Made by a program: the position numbers and the translations under genes
From: a virus
IMG/VR virus record: IMGVR_UViG_3300042539_000771
Coordinates: 1 to 44,198 of that record
Reading direction: 5' to 3' (one strand)
Length of the DNA stretch: 44,198 nucleotides
Notes under the pieces: model-generated
Told to the model about the DNA's origin: nothing
Database searches by the model: none
Seen by the model: the letters and a program-made list of their open reading frames with translations, nothing else
Shown: positions 28,650 through 36,466 of the stretch, in pieces
Layout: every line of letters begins with the position of its first letter
Numbering within the stretch: position 1 is the first letter of the stretch

Positions 28650-29209
28650 CGGACGCAGATACGAACGAGGGCGAGCGGTTCCCGGCATTCCCGAAGATCC
28701 CCCGCCTCCGGCGGCGGGTCGTGGTGACGGAGAAGATCGACGGCACGAACGCGCTGGTTTCGATCTCCGCGGACGGCACGATTCGCGCGGGCTCGCGCTC
28801 GCGCTGGATCACGCCGGGGGACGATAACTTCGGCTTCGCGCGCTGGGTCTCGGAGCACGCCGCAGACCTCGCGAAGCTCGGGCCGGGCCTCCACTATGGC
28901 GAATGGTACGGGGCCGGGATTCAGCGACGCTACGGGCTCGATCACAAGCGCTTCGCGCTTTTCAACGCAGGTCGATGGTCCGATCCGGAGTCGCGCCCCG
29001 CGTGCGTCGGATGCGTCCCGATCCTCGCAGACGGGATCGGCGAGACCGTGATCGAGGGCGCGATCGAGCGCCTCCGCGCGGAGGGCTCGATCGCCGTCCC
29101 GGGGTTCATGCGTCCGGAGGGGGTCGTGGTCTGGCACTCCGCTTCCGGATCTCTCTATAAGGTCCTCCTCGAGGGCGACGAGACCCCGAAGGGCGAGGGC
29201 GGACGATGA
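28646..29209 (+). CDS. Nucleic acid ligase (RNA ligase / ATP-dependent ligase family)
   Basis: This encodes 187 aa. Nucleotidyltransferase motifs are all visible: motif I TEKIDGTN (Lys30 as the adenylated residue), motif III HYGEWYGAG (Glu86), RFALFN (IIIa), motif IV RPEGVVVWH (Glu158) and motif V SLYKVLL (Lys172). The short length and motif style fit the phage RNA ligase family (Rnl2-like) rather than a full replicative DNA ligase. It may repair tRNA or RNA nicks made by host defences, or seal DNA. ATG overlaps the polymerase stop. Confidence 0.8.
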   Translation: MTDADTNEGERFPAFPKIPRLRRRVVVTEKIDGTNALVSISADGTIRAGSRSRWITPGDDNFGFARWVSEHAADLAKLGPGLHYGEWYGAGIQRRYGLDHKRFALFNAGRWSDPESRPACVGCVPILADGIGETVIEGAIERLRAEGSIAVPGFMRPEGVVVWHSASGSLYKVLLEGDETPKGEGGR

Positions 29210-29748
29210 CGAAATGGCTACAGACGGCGAGCGAGCGAGCCTACGATCTCGATCGGGATCCGGCTCCGGAGTCGATCTCGATCCGAGACATCGCTTACGC
29301 GCTCGCGCACCTCAACCGCTACAACGGCCACGCGGGAGGCTACTCGGTCGCGCAGCATTCGGTCTTCGCCCTCTCCGTCGCGGAGGCCATGGGGCTTCCG
29401 CGCGTAACGTGCGCGCTGGCGCTCATGCACGACGCCCACGAAGCCTATACGGGCGACGTCCCGAGCCCGATCAAGCGAGTTTTGGGGCCGACGTGGCGAG
29501 CGTTCGAGCGCCGGCACGAGATCGCCGTGCGGGGCCGGTTCGGGTTGCCGATCGACCTCCCTCCGATCGTGACCTCGATCGATCTCCGGCTTCTCGTGAC
29601 GGAGCGGCGCGATCTCCTCGCAGACGTCGAGGCGCGCCCCTGGGAGATCGACGCGGAGCCGTATCCGGATCTCCGGATCGTGCGATGGTCCGCGGAGACC
29701 GCGAGGCGCGAATTCCTCGCCGCGTGCGAAAGGTACGGGATCGAATGA
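29206..29748 (+). CDS. HD-domain phosphohydrolase (YfbR/DatZ-like)
   Basis: This encodes 180 aa. Metal ligands fit the HD family: His51 in SVAQHSVF, His75-Asp76 in LMHDAHEAYTGD, and Asp126 in SIDLRLL. The N-terminal LQTASERAYDLDRDPAPESISIRDIAYALAHLNRYNGHAGGY follows a phage HD family that includes deoxynucleotidases and the dATPase DatZ of cyanophage S-2L. It should act on dNTPs or dNMPs. It overlaps the ligase gene and the next small gene by 4 nt. Confidence 0.8.
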   Translation: MTKWLQTASERAYDLDRDPAPESISIRDIAYALAHLNRYNGHAGGYSVAQHSVFALSVAEAMGLPRVTCALALMHDAHEAYTGDVPSPIKRVLGPTWRAFERRHEIAVRGRFGLPIDLPPIVTSIDLRLLVTERRDLLADVEARPWEIDAEPYPDLRIVRWSAETARREFLAACERYGIE

Positions 29749-29948
29749 GGCCCAAGCGCTACACGGTCCACCTCTCGCACGGAAGAGGCGCCGAGGTCCG
29801 AGACGAGACGCGCGGAGGGCTCCTCGTGGCCTGGTGCGGGAACGCGTCCAGCGTTTACGGCTCGTTCCGCGTCGACGGTGCCAAGGAGGCGGAGCGGATC
29901 GCTTTCCTTTTGAACGAAGCGGACAAGCCCGCGAGGGGCTCCGAATGA
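29745..29948 (+). CDS. Small beta-rich protein, function unknown
   Basis: This encodes 67 aa, MRPKRYTVHLSHGRGAEVRD at the start, alternating strands followed by a helix (KEAERIAFLLNEADK). The shape resembles many small phage proteins of unknown role. It overlaps both neighbours by 4 nt (ATGA), which supports the chosen start. No family recognised. Confidence 0.6.
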   Translation: MRPKRYTVHLSHGRGAEVRDETRGGLLVAWCGNASSVYGSFRVDGAKEAERIAFLLNEADKPARGSE

Positions 29949-30448
29949 ACCTCGCGATCGACCCAGGAACGCGCGCGCTCGGGTTTGCGATCTGGAATCC
30001 GGACGAGCCCCAGATCGTCGCGTGCGGGGTCTCGCGATCGGAGACTGCTAGCCCGACGGAGCACGCGGATACGATCCTGCGCGCCGCGCTCTACCGCCCG
30101 ATCCCGCGCGCGGATGTCGAGTCGATGCGATGGCGCCCGCGCGACGCGCGGAGCCAGCCCAACGACTTGATCGACGTGCAGACGGTCGGGGTCCTCACGG
30201 CGCACTACGTCGGCGCCCGCGCGATCGTCATGCGCCCGCCCCAGGAATGGAAGCGGAATCTGCCGAAAGCGATCCATCACGCGCGGATCTTCGCCGCGCT
30301 CCGCGCCGATCTCGGGGAGCCGGCGATCGTCGAGCGCGCCTACGAGGCCGCCGGAGCGCACGCGAAGGAAGTTCTTGACGCGGTCGGGATCGCGTTGTAC
30401 GTAGCGGGACGGATCGACGAATCCGGAAAGAGAAGGGACGAACGATGA
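29945..30448 (+). CDS. RuvC-like nuclease (RNase H fold)
   Basis: This encodes 167 aa. The start MNLAIDPGTRALGFAIWN is the RuvC-type first strand with catalytic Asp6; Glu59 in DVESMRWRP and Asp145 in KEVLDAVGIALYV fit the other acidic sites. RuvC-like phage proteins resolve branched DNA before packaging. The ATG at 29945 overlaps the previous stop. Length is normal for phage resolvases. Confidence 0.75.
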   Translation: MNLAIDPGTRALGFAIWNPDEPQIVACGVSRSETASPTEHADTILRAALYRPIPRADVESMRWRPRDARSQPNDLIDVQTVGVLTAHYVGARAIVMRPPQEWKRNLPKAIHHARIFAALRADLGEPAIVERAYEAAGAHAKEVLDAVGIALYVAGRIDESGKRRDER

Positions 30449-31089
30449 CGAATGAGATCGAGATCGGACAGTGGCGCGCGGAGAGCGGGAGCCCCTATCG
30501 AGTCGAGGAGATCGACGACGAGAGAGGCCGCGCGCGGATCCGCTTCCCGGACGGCCCCGCGAGCGGCGCGTGGTTCTCGATCTTGGATATCCGGCGGGAT
30601 CCTGTCGTCGACGCGCCTCCCGACGCGCCCACGCCCGCGCCGGCTCCTGCCGCCTCCGAGGATCGGAAGCCCCGCGGAGTCAAGCCCCCGCTCGCGCTGA
30701 TCCCGTGGTCGGTCGTTCCGGCGCGCTGGCGCCCGAACGTGATCGACCTCGCGATCGACATTCCGGAGCCGGAGGGTCCGGAGTGGTTCGCCGCGCGCGT
30801 GATTCGGATCCTTCTCGAGACCGAAGGCGACGATCTCATGTTCGAGATCGCGCGCGTTATGGGTCACGGAGCGGCGAAGTACGGGATCGGCAACTGGCAG
30901 ACGGCGGAGTGGAACGAGCGCGCCCGCGTCGAATACGAAAGCGCGATGCTCCGGCACCTGTACGCCGACGCGATCGGCGAGGCGACGGATCCCGACTCCG
31001 GGCTCGCTCACAAGGCGCACGCCGCGGCAAGCGCGATGATCGTCGAATGGCACGATCGGCGCGCCGCGCGCGCCTCGGGGGACGCGTGA
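30445..31089 (+). CDS. dATP/dGTP diphosphohydrolase-like protein (MazZ/DUF5664-like)
   Basis: This encodes 214 aa. A beta-rich N-terminal 50 residues and a Pro/Ala linker precede the family core: KPPLALIPWSVV (80-91), VMGHGAAKYGIGNWQ (138-152), a YESAMLRHLYAD helix and DPDSGLAHKAHAAASAM (182-198). This is the MazG-like all-helical pyrophosphohydrolase pattern of the DUF5664 family that includes MazZ from 2-aminoadenine phages. It should cleave dNTPs to dNMPs. No PurZ-like gene was found. ATG overlap with the RuvC-like gene. Confidence 0.7.
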   Translation: MTNEIEIGQWRAESGSPYRVEEIDDERGRARIRFPDGPASGAWFSILDIRRDPVVDAPPDAPTPAPAPAASEDRKPRGVKPPLALIPWSVVPARWRPNVIDLAIDIPEPEGPEWFAARVIRILLETEGDDLMFEIARVMGHGAAKYGIGNWQTAEWNERARVEYESAMLRHLYADAIGEATDPDSGLAHKAHAAASAMIVEWHDRRAARASGDA

Positions 31090-31706
31090 CCTCCGCCCTC
31101 GCACTACGCCCCGCCTCCGTCGCCGTCCTGGACCACGCGCGCGCGGTAGGTGCCGCGTTGGTCGATGTCGTGGATCTCCGTTTCGACGGCGCCGGCGCGG
31201 AGATCCAGGCCGGCGAGATCCTCCGCGTGATCGAGACTGCGAGCCGCGATCTGGAGCGCGAGCGCAAGGCCGAGAAGGCTCCGCACCTCGAGGCCGGGCG
31301 CGAGATCGATCGCCGCTTCGCCGAAGCCGGCGATCCCCTCGCGCGCGTCGCGGGCGTCATCCGCTCGCGCCTGGCGGAGGCCGCGCGCGCCCGGGAAGAA
31401 GCTCGGCGCCTCGCCGTAGCTACCGCGAGCCGCGCCGCCCTCTCGGGCGACCTCGAGACCGCGAACGCGGCGATCGTCCTCGGAGCCGATCCGGTTTTCG
31501 CTCCCGTCGTCGCGGAGGGAATCGCGGAGTCCTACTCCTGGGAAGCCGTCGCCTTCGATGTCGTCAAGATGCCCCGGGAGTATCTCGCGCCAGACATCAC
31601 GAAGATCCGCGCGACCCTGCGCGCGACCCCCGCCGGAGTCGTTCCGGCGATCCCCGGAGTCACGATCGAGCGCAAGATCACGCATGTAGTGAGGTCGATC
31701 CGATGA
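31086..31706 (+). CDS. Coiled-coil phage protein, function unknown
   Basis: This encodes 206 aa from a GTG at 31086 (GTGA overlap). The middle is a long charged helix (RDLERERKAEKAPHLEAGREIDRRFAEAG, then RSRLAEAARAREEARRLA). The C-terminus EYLAPDITKIRATLRATPAG-VVPAIPGVTIERKI is a segment found in many phage recombination-region proteins of unknown role (Gp157-like in appearance). A part in recombination or DNA repair is possible. It overlaps the methyltransferase gene by 4 nt. Confidence 0.55.
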   Translation: MTSALALRPASVAVLDHARAVGAALVDVVDLRFDGAGAEIQAGEILRVIETASRDLERERKAEKAPHLEAGREIDRRFAEAGDPLARVAGVIRSRLAEAARAREEARRLAVATASRAALSGDLETANAAIVLGADPVFAPVVAEGIAESYSWEAVAFDVVKMPREYLAPDITKIRATLRATPAGVVPAIPGVTIERKITHVVRSIR

Positions 31707-32563
31707 CGCTTCACGGAGAGCACGGGGCCGGATGGTCCCTCTACCGGTGCGGGTACGCGGAGATCGCGGATCTCCTCGCCTCCGCCGGCGTCCGCGTCGA
31801 CGCCTTGATCGTCGACGCGCCGTATTCCGAGAAGACGCACAAGGGACACGACGCGGGCGCCGCCGCCGGGATGGACAAGCGAGGCGCGGACTATCGGGCA
31901 CGGGTCGAAAAGCCGACCGGGGGCACGGGCCCAAGGCGAAAGATCTCCTATGCGGCTTGGGGTCCGGACGACGTCTCCGATTTCGTCCGGACGCTGGCGC
32001 CCGTCGTCGCGGGGTGGTGGGCCTCGATCACGGATCACGGCCTCGTTCCGATATGGTCCGGAGCCCTCGAGGATGTCGGGTTGTACCCGTTCGCGCCGAT
32101 CCCCTGCGTCGAGTCCGGCGCTACGGTCCGCATGACGGGCGACGGTCCGCCGAATTGGACGACGCGCCTTGTCGCGGCGGGACCCGAATCGGCCGGGCTC
32201 GCCCCGGAGGCGGACCGCACCTCGGACGTCGTCGTCGCGCGCCCGAAGGGGCCGCCGTGGTCCCGCTGGGCTGTCCGAGTCGATCGCGAGAAGCGCGAGG
32301 CGCGCCCGCTCCCTGGGTACTACCTCGGGAAGCGCGAGATCAAGCCCGTCGTGGGGGGCAAGCCTCTTTGGCTGATGCGCGACATCGTGCGTGACTACAG
32401 CGCGCCCGGGGCGACGATCCTCGACCCGTGCGCCGGCGGAGGGACTACGCTACTTGCCGCGATCTCCCTCGGCCGCATCGCCCTCGGGTGCGAGCCCGAC
32501 CCCGAAACGTTCGCAACCGCAGTAGCGCGGCTCCGCGCCGCAGAGAAGGAGATCGTTCGATGA
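31703..32563 (+). CDS. DNA methyltransferase (N6-adenine / N4-cytosine, beta-class order)
   Basis: This encodes 286 aa. The catalytic motif IV reads VDAPYS (37-42), and motif I (ATILDPCAGGGTTLLAAISLG) lies near the C-terminus, giving the IV-then-I order of beta-class enzymes. The AdoMet pocket and a motif X-like GGKPLWLMRDIV are also present. It probably protects the phage genome or marks it; the target is not shown. The genome is very rich in GATC, which may be related. Overlap ATGA on both sides. Confidence 0.85.
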   Translation: MTLHGEHGAGWSLYRCGYAEIADLLASAGVRVDALIVDAPYSEKTHKGHDAGAAAGMDKRGADYRARVEKPTGGTGPRRKISYAAWGPDDVSDFVRTLAPVVAGWWASITDHGLVPIWSGALEDVGLYPFAPIPCVESGATVRMTGDGPPNWTTRLVAAGPESAGLAPEADRTSDVVVARPKGPPWSRWAVRVDREKREARPLPGYYLGKREIKPVVGGKPLWLMRDIVRDYSAPGATILDPCAGGGTTLLAAISLGRIALGCEPDPETFATAVARLRAAEKEIVR

Positions 32564-32823
32564 GCAGACTAGGAGCCAAGATCCAGCGCCAGCGAGCCCA
32601 AGAAGCCCGCGTAGCGCGGCGCCTGATCCGGGAGCTACTACCCCCGCCGCCGCCCTCGGCCGAGCCCGCTCCGGAGCGCCTCGGAGGCGCGGAGCCCCAC
32701 GCGGCCGTCGAGATCGCGCCGGTGTCTCGGGTGTCGCAACCGTTCGAGCCGGCGCTATTCGTCCTTTTCTCGCTACTCCTCGCCGCCGCGTTCGGGGCGA
32801 TCTCGGGGCTCGACGGATGCTGA
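32560..32823 (+). CDS. Small membrane protein with C-terminal anchor
   Basis: This encodes 87 aa. A basic N-terminus (LGAKIQRQRAQEARVARRLI) and a Pro/Glu-rich centre lead to one membrane segment, ALFVLFSLLLAAAFGAISGL (about 64-83), close to the C-terminus. It could be a tail-anchored membrane protein. Overlaps the methyltransferase by 4 nt and the next gene by 7 nt. Function unknown. Confidence 0.6.
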   Translation: MSRLGAKIQRQRAQEARVARRLIRELLPPPPPSAEPAPERLGGAEPHAAVEIAPVSRVSQPFEPALFVLFSLLLAAAFGAISGLDGC

Positions 32824-33032
32824 CGAATTCGGATCTGGCGTCCGTCGTCGGGCTTCTATCGAACGAGGCGGAGCGGCTCCGGCGCCGACCCTCGACGCCG
32901 CAATCGCCGGAGCGTGCGAGCGCTTTCGAGCGCGCCGCGGCGATCCTCGCCGCGCACGTCGTCGGACCCCCGGAACCTCCGCCGTGCGGCATATGCGGGG
33001 AGCGCTTCTCGCGCTGCCCGAGGTGCGACTAG
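32817..33032 (+). CDS. Small zinc-ribbon-like protein, last rightward gene
   Basis: This encodes 71 aa. The C-terminal CGICGERFSRCPRCD holds two CxxC pairs, a typical zinc ribbon. The N-terminal part is a helix (SDLASVVGLLSNEAERLRRRP). It ends in a TAG that overlaps the stop of the convergent endolysin-like gene inside CTAG. Confidence 0.65.
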   Translation: MLTNSDLASVVGLLSNEAERLRRRPSTPQSPERASAFERAAAILAAHVVGPPEPPPCGICGERFSRCPRCD

Positions 33033-33697
33033 CCCTCTCGGACCGCCCATCGACGGAGCGCGGCGCCCTCGCCCGCGCTTGTCGTAGCGAGCGCCCAAAC
33101 GCCGATCGTCTTTGGGGAGACCGTCGACGCGTTTGCGAGGTCTCCCGCAACGCGCGCGTCATCCTGAAACGTCCCGATACAAGCGATGATCTCGCGCCCG
33201 GGGAAGATCGCGACGGCGCGCGCTAGTTCCTCCAAGTCGCGAACGCGCGTGTAGACCTGGAGGTACATCGGCCCGGGCGGGAAGCGAACCGCACCCCATC
33301 GGCGACGATAAAACGTAGTCCACGCGAGATCGAGACCCGCCGCGCGGACGATCCCCGCCATGCTCGAGATCGCGCCCTCCGTCCAGTCGGCGCCGCGGAA
33401 CGGCTCGACGTCGAGGATCACGCGCGCGATCTGCGCATGGATCGCCGCCTCGCAGGCGTAGCGCGCGCCCGCGTCGCCAGCGTGCGGCGCGGGGAACGTG
33501 TAGAGGACGGGCGTGATGTCCTTCGCGCGGAGCGCGTCGCAGGCCGCCTTGATTCGTTCGAACGTTTGCCGGCGCCCGTCGACACTCTCCACGAGGACCG
33601 CGCACCACGACGCGCCGAAACCTGCCGCGCGCGTCGCAGACTTCTCGGGGTCGAGCATGTCGCGGGAGGTGTAGAAGAACCCGAGACCGTCTCTCAT
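33029..33697 (-). CDS. Putative endolysin / glycoside-hydrolase-like TIM-barrel protein
   Basis: This encodes 222 aa. The pattern GLGFFYTSRDML, ITPVLYTFPAPHAG, ARVILDVEPFRGADW, LAWTTFYRRRWG and MYLQVYTR alternates strands and helices like a TIM barrel; the Asp-Val-Glu on a central strand is a plausible catalytic pair, as in GH25 or Rv2525c-like domains. It lies downstream of two small membrane proteins, matching a lysis cassette. It has no signal peptide, so it would need a holin. Start M at 33697 overlaps the tail-fibre gene stop as ATGA. Confidence 0.6.
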   Translation of the reverse strand: MRDGLGFFYTSRDMLDPEKSATRAAGFGASWCAVLVESVDGRRQTFERIKAACDALRAKDITPVLYTFPAPHAGDAGARYACEAAIHAQIARVILDVEPFRGADWTEGAISSMAGIVRAAGLDLAWTTFYRRRWGAVRFPPGPMYLQVYTRVRDLEELARAVAIFPGREIIACIGTFQDDARVAGDLANASTVSPKTIGVWALATTSAGEGAALRRWAVREG

Positions 33698-34419
33698 GCG
33701 TTCCTCGGTCCGCCGTCGGTGAACGTAACGCGAACGGCAATCAATTCGTCGGTATCCACCAGGGAGCCCGTGGGCCCGGTGACTAGGACGTGCGCTGTGT
33801 ACTCCGCGATCCGGAGAAACGGGGTCAGGTTCCCGACCGAGATCACGGCGTATCCGATCGCGCCTCCGCCTTCGGTCGAGGATCCCTGCTGCGTTGCCGT
33901 TGCGGCCGCGGGGGACGCCCACGGGGCCGACATTTCAAACGCTCGCACGGTCCACCGGTTCGATCCTGTGCGGACCGCCGAGGAGCGTACAAGGACCTCG
34001 ACGGCCGTGATCGTCGAGCCCGAGGGAACCACGACGGGGAACGTCGCGGTCGCCGCCGCAACACGCGGCACCAGGGTCGGGACATTGGTCGACACGTTCG
34101 GGTACCAGTCGGGCGTACCGCTGCTCGCCGCGACCGCAAGCGCTTGGTTCGCGGAGAGAACGAGCCGGCGGGTCTTCGTCGTCGGGTAAACGAATTCCTC
34201 CGTGGTCGTGTTCAGGTACGTTTTGAGGTAGTTGACCCACGCCGTGATCGCGTTGAGAACGAAGTTGAGCCAAGCCGCCGGAAGCAGATCCGGCTCGAAT
34301 CCTTCGGCGATCCGACCCGCTCCGGGATCGACTTTCGTAGGGTCTCCGGACCACGGATCGCCGTCCGCCGCGAAGGCGGCGTCTGTGGCGATCGTGGCAA
34401 TCGCGGTCGGGGCCGGCAT
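33694..34419 (-). CDS. Tail fibre or virion structural protein
   Basis: This encodes 241 aa. The N-terminus DGDPWSGDPTKVDPGAGRIAEGFEPDLLPAAWLNFVLNAITAWVNYL matches the shared N-terminal region of many phage tail fibre / baseplate-attached proteins. The remainder is Thr/Val-rich beta structure with small-residue turns. The start is preceded by GGAGGG. It sits between the holin-like gene and the endolysin-like gene. Receptor binding is possible but not proven. Confidence 0.6.
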   Translation of the reverse strand: MPAPTAIATIATDAAFAADGDPWSGDPTKVDPGAGRIAEGFEPDLLPAAWLNFVLNAITAWVNYLKTYLNTTTEEFVYPTTKTRRLVLSANQALAVAASSGTPDWYPNVSTNVPTLVPRVAAATATFPVVVPSGSTITAVEVLVRSSAVRTGSNRWTVRAFEMSAPWASPAAATATQQGSSTEGGGAIGYAVISVGNLTPFLRIAEYTAHVLVTGPTGSLVDTDELIAVRVTFTDGGPRNA

Positions 34420-34422
34420 ATG

Positions 34423-34626
34423 CTACGCCCTCCCTGAGAAGCGGGCGATCGCCGGGAGCAGCGAGAGGACCAGCGCGCCGATCGCTCCGACGATCGCGAG
34501 GATCTCCGCCTGCTCTCGGCCCGAGACGACGATCAACGTCGCAACGATCGAGGCGAGGACGAGCGCGAGCGCCGCGATCGGCGTCGCGCGGATCTGGATT
34601 TTCTTTTCACTTGACACGGCTGCCAC
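34423..34626 (-). CDS. Holin-like protein with two membrane segments
   Basis: This encodes 67 aa with two hydrophobic segments (TPIAALALVLASIVATLIVV and ILAIVGAIGALVLSLLPAI), a short charged turn (SGREQAE) and a basic C-terminus, as in class II holins. It overlaps the next upstream gene by 20 nt. Together with the endolysin-like gene it gives a compact lysis cassette. Confidence 0.65.
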   Translation of the reverse strand: MAAVSSEKKIQIRATPIAALALVLASIVATLIVVSGREQAEILAIVGAIGALVLSLLPAIARFSGRA

Positions 34627-34837
34627 TCCGGAGCGCGTCTAGGACCGCGTCAAGCTTGCCTTCGATGCGCGCGAAGTCCTCGCGCGTCGCGAATTTCCCC
34701 GCAATCAAGATCCGCTCTTTCTCGATCGCCCGGTCCACCATCTCCGAGACCTCTGCGGCCATGATCCTCCGGATCGCCCACCCCGCGAGGGCCGCGCCTC
34801 CGCTACCGGACAAAAGTGCGACGAAAGCAGGATCCAT
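34607..34837 (-). CDS. Small membrane-associated protein, lysis cassette
   Basis: This encodes 76 aa. A weak N-terminal membrane helix (PAFVALLSGSGGAALAGWAI) is followed by a charged coiled segment (AEVSEMVDRAIEKERILIAGKFATREDFARIEGKLDAVLDALRS). The layout resembles small phage lysis or antiholin proteins (XhlA-like in shape). The start is one base past the baseplate stop (TGATG), and a TGCTATCCT box lies in the baseplate coding end. Confidence 0.6.
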   Translation of the reverse strand: MDPAFVALLSGSGGAALAGWAIRRIMAAEVSEMVDRAIEKERILIAGKFATREDFARIEGKLDAVLDALRSGSRVK

Positions 34838-35523
34838 CACGTCGAGGATAGCACGGAGGCGAGGGCACCCCCGCGCGATAGATCGACCTCGGCCAGCCCG
34901 ACAAGGGATTTCGCGCCGGCCGCCGCCACGGCGCAAAGCCGGAACGCGTCCGCGCGGTCCGCCCCGAGCGGGATCGAAACGGTCTGGAGCCGGACGCCCG
35001 CCGCTACGGCTTCGGATAGGTATCCGTGGGGCCAGGACGGGAGCCCCGCCGCCTCGCCGTCGATGTAGACCACGACGCTCCCGGGACCCTCGCGCCGCAC
35101 GCGGACGACCGCCTCCGCGTCAAGCTCCTCGTGCAGCCGCGCGATCCGTGCAAGCTCCGCCGGCGTCCCGCTCGAGCGGTTCACGAGAACGCGAACGCGG
35201 AGCCCGCGCCGGTGTTCGTAGTCTCCGCGCCCGCGTCGCGGCTCTCCGACGATGCGCCCGAGATTGTCGAGCCACACACCCGGCGCGCGCTCGACATCTA
35301 GCGCGTCCTCGTACGCGTCGACGATCGCCGCGTCCAGCGCCGTCCCGCGGTCGAGATACGCTCCGAGCCACGACAGCAATCGGGGGCTTTCGACGTACTG
35401 CGAGAGGATCAGATCGAGCGCCTCCGCGCGCGACTCCGCCGCGGGAGCGAGCGAGCCCGGAATGCGCGCCGGCGGAGGAGGTCCCGGGAGGTAAGACGGG
35501 AGCGTGTAGGGTAGGCCGCTCAC
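34837..35523 (-). CDS. Baseplate protein (DUF2612-like)
   Basis: This encodes 228 aa from a GTG at 35523 that overlaps the fibre stop as GTGA. Segments LILSQYVESPRLLSWLGAYLD, GVWLDNLGRIVGEPR, GDYEHRRGLRVRVLVNRSSGTPAEL are the hallmark of DUF2612, a baseplate component near the tail fibre attachment in contractile phages. A longer frame exists but would invade the fibre gene. Function at the baseplate periphery is inferred from family and position. Confidence 0.75.
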   Translation of the reverse strand: MSGLPYTLPSYLPGPPPPARIPGSLAPAAESRAEALDLILSQYVESPRLLSWLGAYLDRGTALDAAIVDAYEDALDVERAPGVWLDNLGRIVGEPRRGRGDYEHRRGLRVRVLVNRSSGTPAELARIARLHEELDAEAVVRVRREGPGSVVVYIDGEAAGLPSWPHGYLSEAVAAGVRLQTVSIPLGADRADAFRLCAVAAAGAKSLVGLAEVDLSRGGALASVLSST

Positions 35524-36446
35524 AAGCGGAAGACCTGGATTCGCGTCAGGACCATACTTCCCGTGCCCGATCCGAATCGGTAGATGCCGAGGCCCAAAGT
35601 GGGCCTCGCTTGCCCATCCCACGCGGTAACCGCGTCCGCAGCGCCGCTCACGCCCGCAACGGTTGTCTGGACAACGCCGAGGGCGGCAGTGTTAGAAGCG
35701 AACCCAGCGACCCGCCAACGGGCCGGCGTCTGCGGGCCATCGGCCACGACTTCGTAGCGGATCTTGTTGAGCGATCGATTCAGATTCGGCGTGGTCGGGA
35801 ATGCGTAGTTCATGTTCCAGGCACCCTGCACGGTTCCCGTGTTTGGCGCAGGCCCCGCGAGATCGACCAGATTCGACTGGATCGTCGACTGGTTGTCAAA
35901 ATGGCGCATGCTGAAGCCGGTTACGTTGCCGGCGGCGAACCGGGCGATCGGCATCACCACGACTTCGATCCCAGAATCCTGGGCTCCGATGTCCACCTCG
36001 ATCGCGACGCCGCCGGCGGGAATGGAGTTCAACCCCGACAGTGGGTAGACCCAACCGCCCGCGATAGTCGCCGACAGAGTGAACTGAAGACCCGTCTGCG
36101 ATGGATAGGACGGCACAGAAACGCCGGCAGTGAGCGTCGGAATGCCCAGGCCATCCCACGTAGTAAAGCCGCCTGGACGACGTACAAACGTGGGCGTCCC
36201 GAGCTGCGCCGCCGCCGCGGTCGCGTTGGTCGTACTGACATCCAGGAGCACACCGCCCGCAGCCGCCGCCCACAGGGACCCTCCCGTCGAGCCGTCCGGA
36301 TTGCCGATCTCGGTCGCAAGATCGATGATCCAATCTTTCATATTTTCGACGTGAACCGCCGAAAGCTCATTTGCGAGAGGCGCGCGGATGTTCGTCAATG
36401 CGGGCCCGAGATCGAGCGCGCCGCGAGTAGGTAGGGGGTTCGGCAT
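35520..36446 (-). CDS. Tail fibre / receptor-binding candidate
   Basis: This encodes 308 aa, almost entirely beta-rich with Gly/Ser/Thr turns. The N-terminus MPNPLPTRGALDLGPALTNI resembles fibre-attachment starts. The C-terminal part (WRVAGFASNTAALGVVQTTVAG, TLGLGIYRFGSGTGSMVLTRIQVFRL) reads like a lectin-type sandwich. Its DNA is visibly lower in G+C than the neighbours, a common sign of receptor-binding gene exchange. GAGGT precedes the ATG at 36446. Confidence 0.6.
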   Translation of the reverse strand: MPNPLPTRGALDLGPALTNIRAPLANELSAVHVENMKDWIIDLATEIGNPDGSTGGSLWAAAAGGVLLDVSTTNATAAAAQLGTPTFVRRPGGFTTWDGLGIPTLTAGVSVPSYPSQTGLQFTLSATIAGGWVYPLSGLNSIPAGGVAIEVDIGAQDSGIEVVVMPIARFAAGNVTGFSMRHFDNQSTIQSNLVDLAGPAPNTGTVQGAWNMNYAFPTTPNLNRSLNKIRYEVVADGPQTPARWRVAGFASNTAALGVVQTTVAGVSGAADAVTAWDGQARPTLGLGIYRFGSGTGSMVLTRIQVFRL

Positions 36447-36466
36447 CTAGGTACCTCGAGGGCGGA

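Noticed and set aside
29206-31089. Complete Z-genome (2-aminoadenine) pathway
   Set aside because: No PurZ-like frame was found; only partial similarity of two enzymes can be claimed, so it is kept as an open question.
34611-36434. Plus-strand frame of 607 codons opposite lysis and fibre genes
   Set aside because: Low-complexity Arg-rich translation; the opposite strand encodes recognisable baseplate and lysis proteins.
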